Source of the DNA: Pseudeuparius sepicola
Taxonomy: Eukaryota; Arthropoda; Insecta; Coleoptera; Anthribidae
Length of the DNA: 64,000 nt
Direction of reading: 5' to 3'
Assembly: GCA_963920635.1 (NCBI GenBank)
Contig: OY987299.1
Span: 19,546,901 to 19,610,900 of the forward strand
A program made the position numbers and the translations under genes. Positions within the stretch are counted from its first letter, which is position 1. Each line of letters begins with the position of its first letter. Shown one piece after another: positions 27,601-33,600 of the stretch. The notes below the pieces were generated by a model. That model saw only the letters and a list, made by a program, of their open reading frames with translations. It did no database searches and was not told where the DNA came from.

Positions 27601-30600
27601 GGAAAGGGCATTCAATAATTATTTTATGAATCCGTGGCTGAAAAAAATTACTGCGCAAAAACCACCCCTGCACCCCTCAAGGAACAAAATAATAACTACA
27701 TTATTCTTGTATTCTTGGTCCGATTATCTGCGCCGTTTTTAGCAACGACGTTCCAAATGATTCCAGATGCATGAACATGAACCCGTCGTAGCAAAATTTA
27801 CAAGCAAAAATTATCCCTTCCAACTTCCAACCCTCGGATAGATTGTTTTTGGTCCGACTATGATAGTTTTTTGAAAGCCTAGCCACTATAACTCTTATTT
27901 CACGAATCCGTGGTAGAAAAAAATCATCGTACAAAAGCTACACCAGTGGTGTCGCGTCGGGGGGGGGGGGGGGGGGGGCAGGGGGGGCACGCCCCCCCCC
28001 CCCAGTTTTTGTTAGGTGGGAATTTTATAACACTACCTACCTAAGGTAAAAATGGAAATAATTCACAGCAATCACTTAATTAATGACATGAGCGGTGTGA
28101 TGGTGCCTATAGTTTTGGCCTCAAGGGCTACGGTAGGCACCGCATGGCCGCGCGTGCATAGATTTGTCTTAACCTGACTCGCCTCGCACTTGATAGAATG
28201 TTTTACCCAAAAAAGCAGTCGAAGAATGAAGTTTTATTGAGTAAATATGATGTGCCTGACCTGTAAAAGATGCATGATATTTTTACAAGCTTTTATTTAA
28301 CTTGTCCGCATCAATAAGACTGCTCACGACTGTCGCGTCTGACACTTTTTTGGGCCACCATGCGCCCTTCCGAGACAAAATACAATGCAAAAGGCATTGT
28401 TGGTTATTTGCGCCAACTTCTTTCAGGGACATGAAGTTATAGTCGAGTCGTGAGAAGTCTTTATAAATACGTCAGTCAATGCTATTTCTGCACAACCTAT
28501 TTGACATGGGTATGAAATGACGAGTACAAAAAAATAAGTGGCGTCATACTAAATCCAATATAGCGGATGTCCCAAGATGGTGGACTAAATTTCTTTACCA
28601 CCCTCCTGATATTGAGAATCAAATAAAATAAAAGGTAAAAAAACTTTGTCAAAACAAGCTTTTATTTAAACCATATACTAAAACGAATAAAATAATATAA
28701 AATAAGTCTAGGTTTTCAGTACAGATAATTCAATGCCAAATTGCGTTTTTGTAAATCAAAAAGCATGTCGCGCGAGATGTTCATTAACGTAAGTACCAAT
28801 TAATTTTGTTGGACAGTGATTGGTTGATAAGCAAGTACCTATTTGCCAAAGTATGTATTTTCCTTAAAATTCGCGCGAAAAGCTTTCAGATTTATAAGAA
28901 CTTGTCGCAATTTGACATTGAATTATCTTAACAAAAACCGATACTAAAATCGAGCAATCCGTACGCCTGGCGTAAATAAAACCACGTGTTCAATGACGAT
29001 CCGCGATTGGTCGGTAGTCTATAAAGTTTCACCCGAGTCGGCAACAGGGAGGTACTCGATCGAAAAAGTGTAGTTACGCCGTTTTACCTTGTTGTTTTCA
29101 GCTATTTAGACACTGCCACAAATAATTTTATCGATGTTTTGAACCATTTTAATTAAGTCAGTAATTCTTTTCCCAAATATTTTGATGTAAACCATTGTAA
29201 AACTAACATTAAATAAAGGTCATGCCTCAGTGCGGCCCTGGCGAATATTTCAACTCACGTGGTCTTGTTTACGCCAGGCGTAAGAGTTGCTCGATTTTAC
29301 TATATACTTATTTTATTTTATTCATTTTAGTACATGGCTTAAATAAAAGCTTCTTTTTAAATAGTATATTTCATTACGAGTCTGGAAATAAAGATTTTTC
29401 CCTGCACGCGTGACATATTCCCGTGTTCGGCTGCGCCTCACACGGGAAGTCATGCAAGCACGGAAAAATCTATTTCGGGACGTATAATGAACGATATTTT
29501 TTATTATACTTCTTTGAAAACGGAAACTTAAAACATTTTATCGGCATATTATAATAAGTTTAATTGACAAAAAATAAACAATGCAGACAATATAGTGTTT
29601 GGTATGTTTGATGCGTTTCCATGGTTACTCTCAAATTATTTCAAAGGTGCGCTTTGTTGTAAATTCGTTATTGTCAGATAAGGTGAATAAAACGTCAACA
29701 ATATTACAGAAATGTATCTAAATATTGAAACACTTACGAACTAAAATACAAAATAGGTATATGTTAAATATCATAGAGCATATAGAGTTTCTTAAATTTA
29801 GTTACTTTGCTGTATATTTCTATTTTAAAGCTATATATTCGGTATTTTTATTCAGCGCACGGAAAGTTTTTCCATGCGCTGTTTCCGTGCGCTACCCCGA
29901 AAAACCCCATCTTTCATTATTGCTAAAACAGATGAAAATAAGGTGTTTTCAAAGAAGTATAATAAAAAAGTTTTTCTACATTATTTTATTTTTTAGATGT
30001 TATTTATTTTTTGTTTGTATTAATGATAGGACAGTACATACAACTTGTTTTATTTTGGAAGTTTTTTCTGACAGTGACAGTACAAGTTTTTTTTAATTTC
30101 GGAAGTTTTTTTTTGTTTTTGATTCATGTATTATTTGTCTCGTTGGTTCATTAAAAATATGAAAATAAACGAGAACCTAATTGTTTTCTTTTCCCATTTT
30201 TGTTTCAGTTCAACTAAAATTGCGATAAAAAAATATTGAAATGTTGTTCATTGTCTTGAGAAAAAAAAAATTAAGGTGCCCCCCCCCCCTGCTTCCGAAG
30301 TCACGCGACGCCACTGAGCTACCCCATGCACCCCCTGAAAAATTGATAATTCCATTGTTCTTAGTTCGATGTTCACCGTTTTAGCAAGGACGTTCCACTG
30401 TATCCTTTATTTCACGAATCCTTGGTTGAAAACATTTACGGGGCAAAAACTACCCCTTCCCACCCCAGAAAGTTTGTTTTAAACTTGATTATTGTCGTTT
30501 TTTGAAAATGCAATCACTATATTCCTTATTTCACGAATGTGTGGTTGAAAACATTTGCGGGGCAAAAACTACCCTTTTCCACCCCGAATTGATTTTTTTA

Positions 30601-33600
30601 ATTTGATTATTGTCGTTTTTTGAAAGGTATGCTGGGGGTATTATTCGCCCAACAATTTTTTTAACCACGAATTTGTGCATCTGGAATCTTTGCGAACGTC
30701 CTTGCTAAAATTGGCGAGGATCCGACAATATAAGTTATCATTTTTGTTCTTAAAGTTGTGCTGGGGGTAGTTTTCGCACAAGAATTTTTTTCTACCGCGA
30801 ATTCGTGAAACTAGAGTCATTATATAAGGACGTAGTTGCTAAAATCGGCCAGGATCAGACAATGAAGTTATAATTTTTTTAAAAGGGTACTGGGGTAGTT
30901 TTCGCCCAACAATTTTTTTAAAGTACAAATTTGTGCATCGGGAATCATTAGGAACGTCCTTGCTAAAAACGGTGGGAATCGTACCATGAAATTTTCCTTT
31001 TTTTCCTTAAGGGGTAGTGGGGGGTAGTTTTTGCCCAACAAATTTTTTCAACCACGAATTCGCGCATCTAGATTCAACCGCGAATTCGTGAATCTAGAAT
31101 CATTTAGAACGTACTTGCTAAAATCGGCCAAGATCCGACAATAATAAAGTTATCATTTTTGTTTTTAAAGGGGTCCTGAGGGTATACTTAGTTTTCGCAC
31201 AAGAAATTTTTTCAACGGCGAATTCGTGACTCTAGTCATTAAAAACGTACTTGCTAAAATCGGCCAGGATCCGATAATGAAGTTATATTTTTTTAAAAGG
31301 GGTGCTGGGGGTAGTTTCCGACCAACAACTTTTTTAAAGTAGGTACAGATTTGTGCATTATCTGGCATCATTAGGAACGTCCTTGCTAAAAACGGTGGGA
31401 ATCATACCATGAAAGTTATCTTTTTTCTTTAAGGGGTAGTGGGGGTAGTTTTCGCACAACAAATTTTTTCAACCACGAATTCGCGCATCTGGAATCATTA
31501 GGAATGTTCCTTGCTAAAATTGGCGAGGATCCGACAATGAAGTTATCATTTTTGTTCTTAAAGGGGTGCTGGAGGGTTGTTTTCGCACAAGAATTTTTTT
31601 TCAACCACGATTTAGTGCATCTGGAATCATTACGAACGTCCTTTCTAAAATCGGCGAGGATCCGACAATAAAGTGATCATTTTTTTTCCTAAAAGGGCGG
31701 TGCTGGGGATAGTTTTGCCCAACAATTTTTTTAAAGCACGAATTTGAACATCTGGAATCATTAGCTAAAAATCGTACCATGAAAGTTGTCATTTTTTTTT
31801 CTTTAAGGGGTAGTGGAGGTAGTTTTCGCCCAACAATTTTCTTCAACCACGAATTCGTGCATTTGGAATGATTAGGAACGTCCTTGCGGGGATCATGATA
31901 TCAAATGAATATTTCAAGTTCAACAAGTATTCAGTTAAGTCCCAAAGTTAAATAGTAAAACCGATAAATTTTGCATCATTGACATCCTGTACATATTTTC
32001 TACATTGTAGAACAAATATTTACCGTATACTAAGTGTATAGGTAATTAGTAAATAAAATAGGCAGGAATAATAGTTATTTATGTACCAAGGCACTGAAGT
32101 TCAACTTTTTATGACTCATGTGGAGTTTAGTTGCTGAGGCCTCTGGCCGAGGCAAATAAACCACATGAGTCATAAAAAGAACTTCAGTGCCGAGGTACAT
32201 ATTATATTTTTCTTGAAATCGGAAAAAAAAAAGTTATATTAGGCAAGAAAATAATAATAAAAGGGATCACCCGTCCACGAACCGACTACGCGCGGCGTTG
32301 CTTGACTTTACCGATCGCTCTACCTAGGACAACTATAATGATGTACGGCACCTTCTGACAGAAAAACCAAACTGCTGCTTCTTGTGCGCCTGCACAACAA
32401 ATCTATTGATTTTCAAATTTACTAAAATATGTATACTGAAGGATTGCGCTTCTATAGGAAACAATTTCTCAATGTGTACGAAAAGTTAAATGAGCCTTTA
32501 TCGGCCGGGTTTTGAATATTTGGTCACTTTTGACGGGCGATTTCTCCGCGTCTGACGTTTGATGTTTACATCTCGCCAAGGCCTACTTATTGAAAAAATC
32601 GTACAATAATGGGCTACATTATTGTACGATTTCTGTGCTTTTAATGACGATTTTGGGACATTTTAATGCCGATTTCAAGAAAAATATATTATTTGTAACA
32701 TCTTGGTATATTTTAATTAGATAATGATTAGCTCTGAAGCACTCTGTATAACTTAGTATACGTCATACGACTTCTGCAAAGACGAAGCAAATAATAAATC
32801 CCACTATTATTTCGTATAGTTCAAGGCCTCTGACCATCTGCCGGGAAATAGATTTTGATGACCGAAAGCGGTCGCCAGCATAGACAGCGTTTATGAAACC
32901 TTTATTCCTAAGCCACCGGCAACACGGTTAGGCTCTTCAGCTGACTGCTGGCGCCTCTAGCGGCGACTTTTAGCGGAGGGCATTTTACGGTTTTAAAAAT
33001 CGAACGATTCTGCATCCGAGCGCTATCTGTTAGGCCAAGGCAAAACCAAGTTTCGGTGTGCTATACATATTTTACGAGCCCGATGCTACTGGCACTTCTG
33101 TCCGCGTAGCGTATATTTTCTGTGGTTTCAGATATTCTTCCAGAATTAAATAGATGTGTTGTAAAAATGACTAGTTATTTTTCAAAAATATTGCTAGCTT
33201 AGCACAAAAAATATCTGGAAGAACTCTCCAAGCAACAGTGGGTAACTCAAATTCAATGTTTGATGCTTACCGTTTAAGTGAATGGCCAAATGTTTGGAAT
33301 TTCTGACACACCTATCGATGTATTTGCTAATTTTATGAAGCTGTTCACTTTGCAATACAACCATCTCACAAGGTCGTAACTCATCTCTAACGGTTGTGGA
33401 TTGATTGCTTTGAAGGGCTAAAATCATTCATAAAAAAATAAAATTAGCTTTTATAGGCTTTTTCCGTTGGCTGATATATTATGAAAAACTGCTCACGGCT
33501 GTCACGTCTGACACATTTTCGGCTAACCATGCGCTTTCCGGAGATAAAATACAATGCAGAATACATTGTTATCCATCAGAGCCATCTGTTTTCCAGGACA

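Larger units (their letters stand above)
27944..30316. mobile_element. hAT-type element nested in satellite
   Basis: Begins CAGTGGTGTCGCGTC and ends with the complement of CAGTGGCGTCGCGTG. Flanks AGCTACAC (27936-27943) and AGCTACCC (30317-30324) form an 8-bp target duplication with one mismatch. Long G and C homopolymers lie just inside the ends (about 27960 and 30280). A family A MITE is nested at 28941. No transposase frame is visible. Confidence 0.82.
27226..33124. mobile_element. 5.9 kb element with 31-bp inverted ends and 8-bp target duplication
   Basis: A perfect 31-bp inverted repeat starting CACAGAAAATATACGCTACG lies at 27226-27256 and in complement at 33094-33124. The flanks are identical GTTTCAGA at 27218-27225 and 33125-33132. 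The insertion accounts for nearly all of ELYS intron 4. The interior contains a head-to-head satellite array, a nested hAT element and hairpins; no transposase was recognised. An 8-bp duplication is compatible with hAT, P or related groups. Confidence 0.9.

Noticed and set aside
31165..31846. Series of minus-strand frames (KKIVGRKLPPLPLKEKK type)
   Set aside because: They coincide with the 131-bp satellite units and repeat with its period; not genes.
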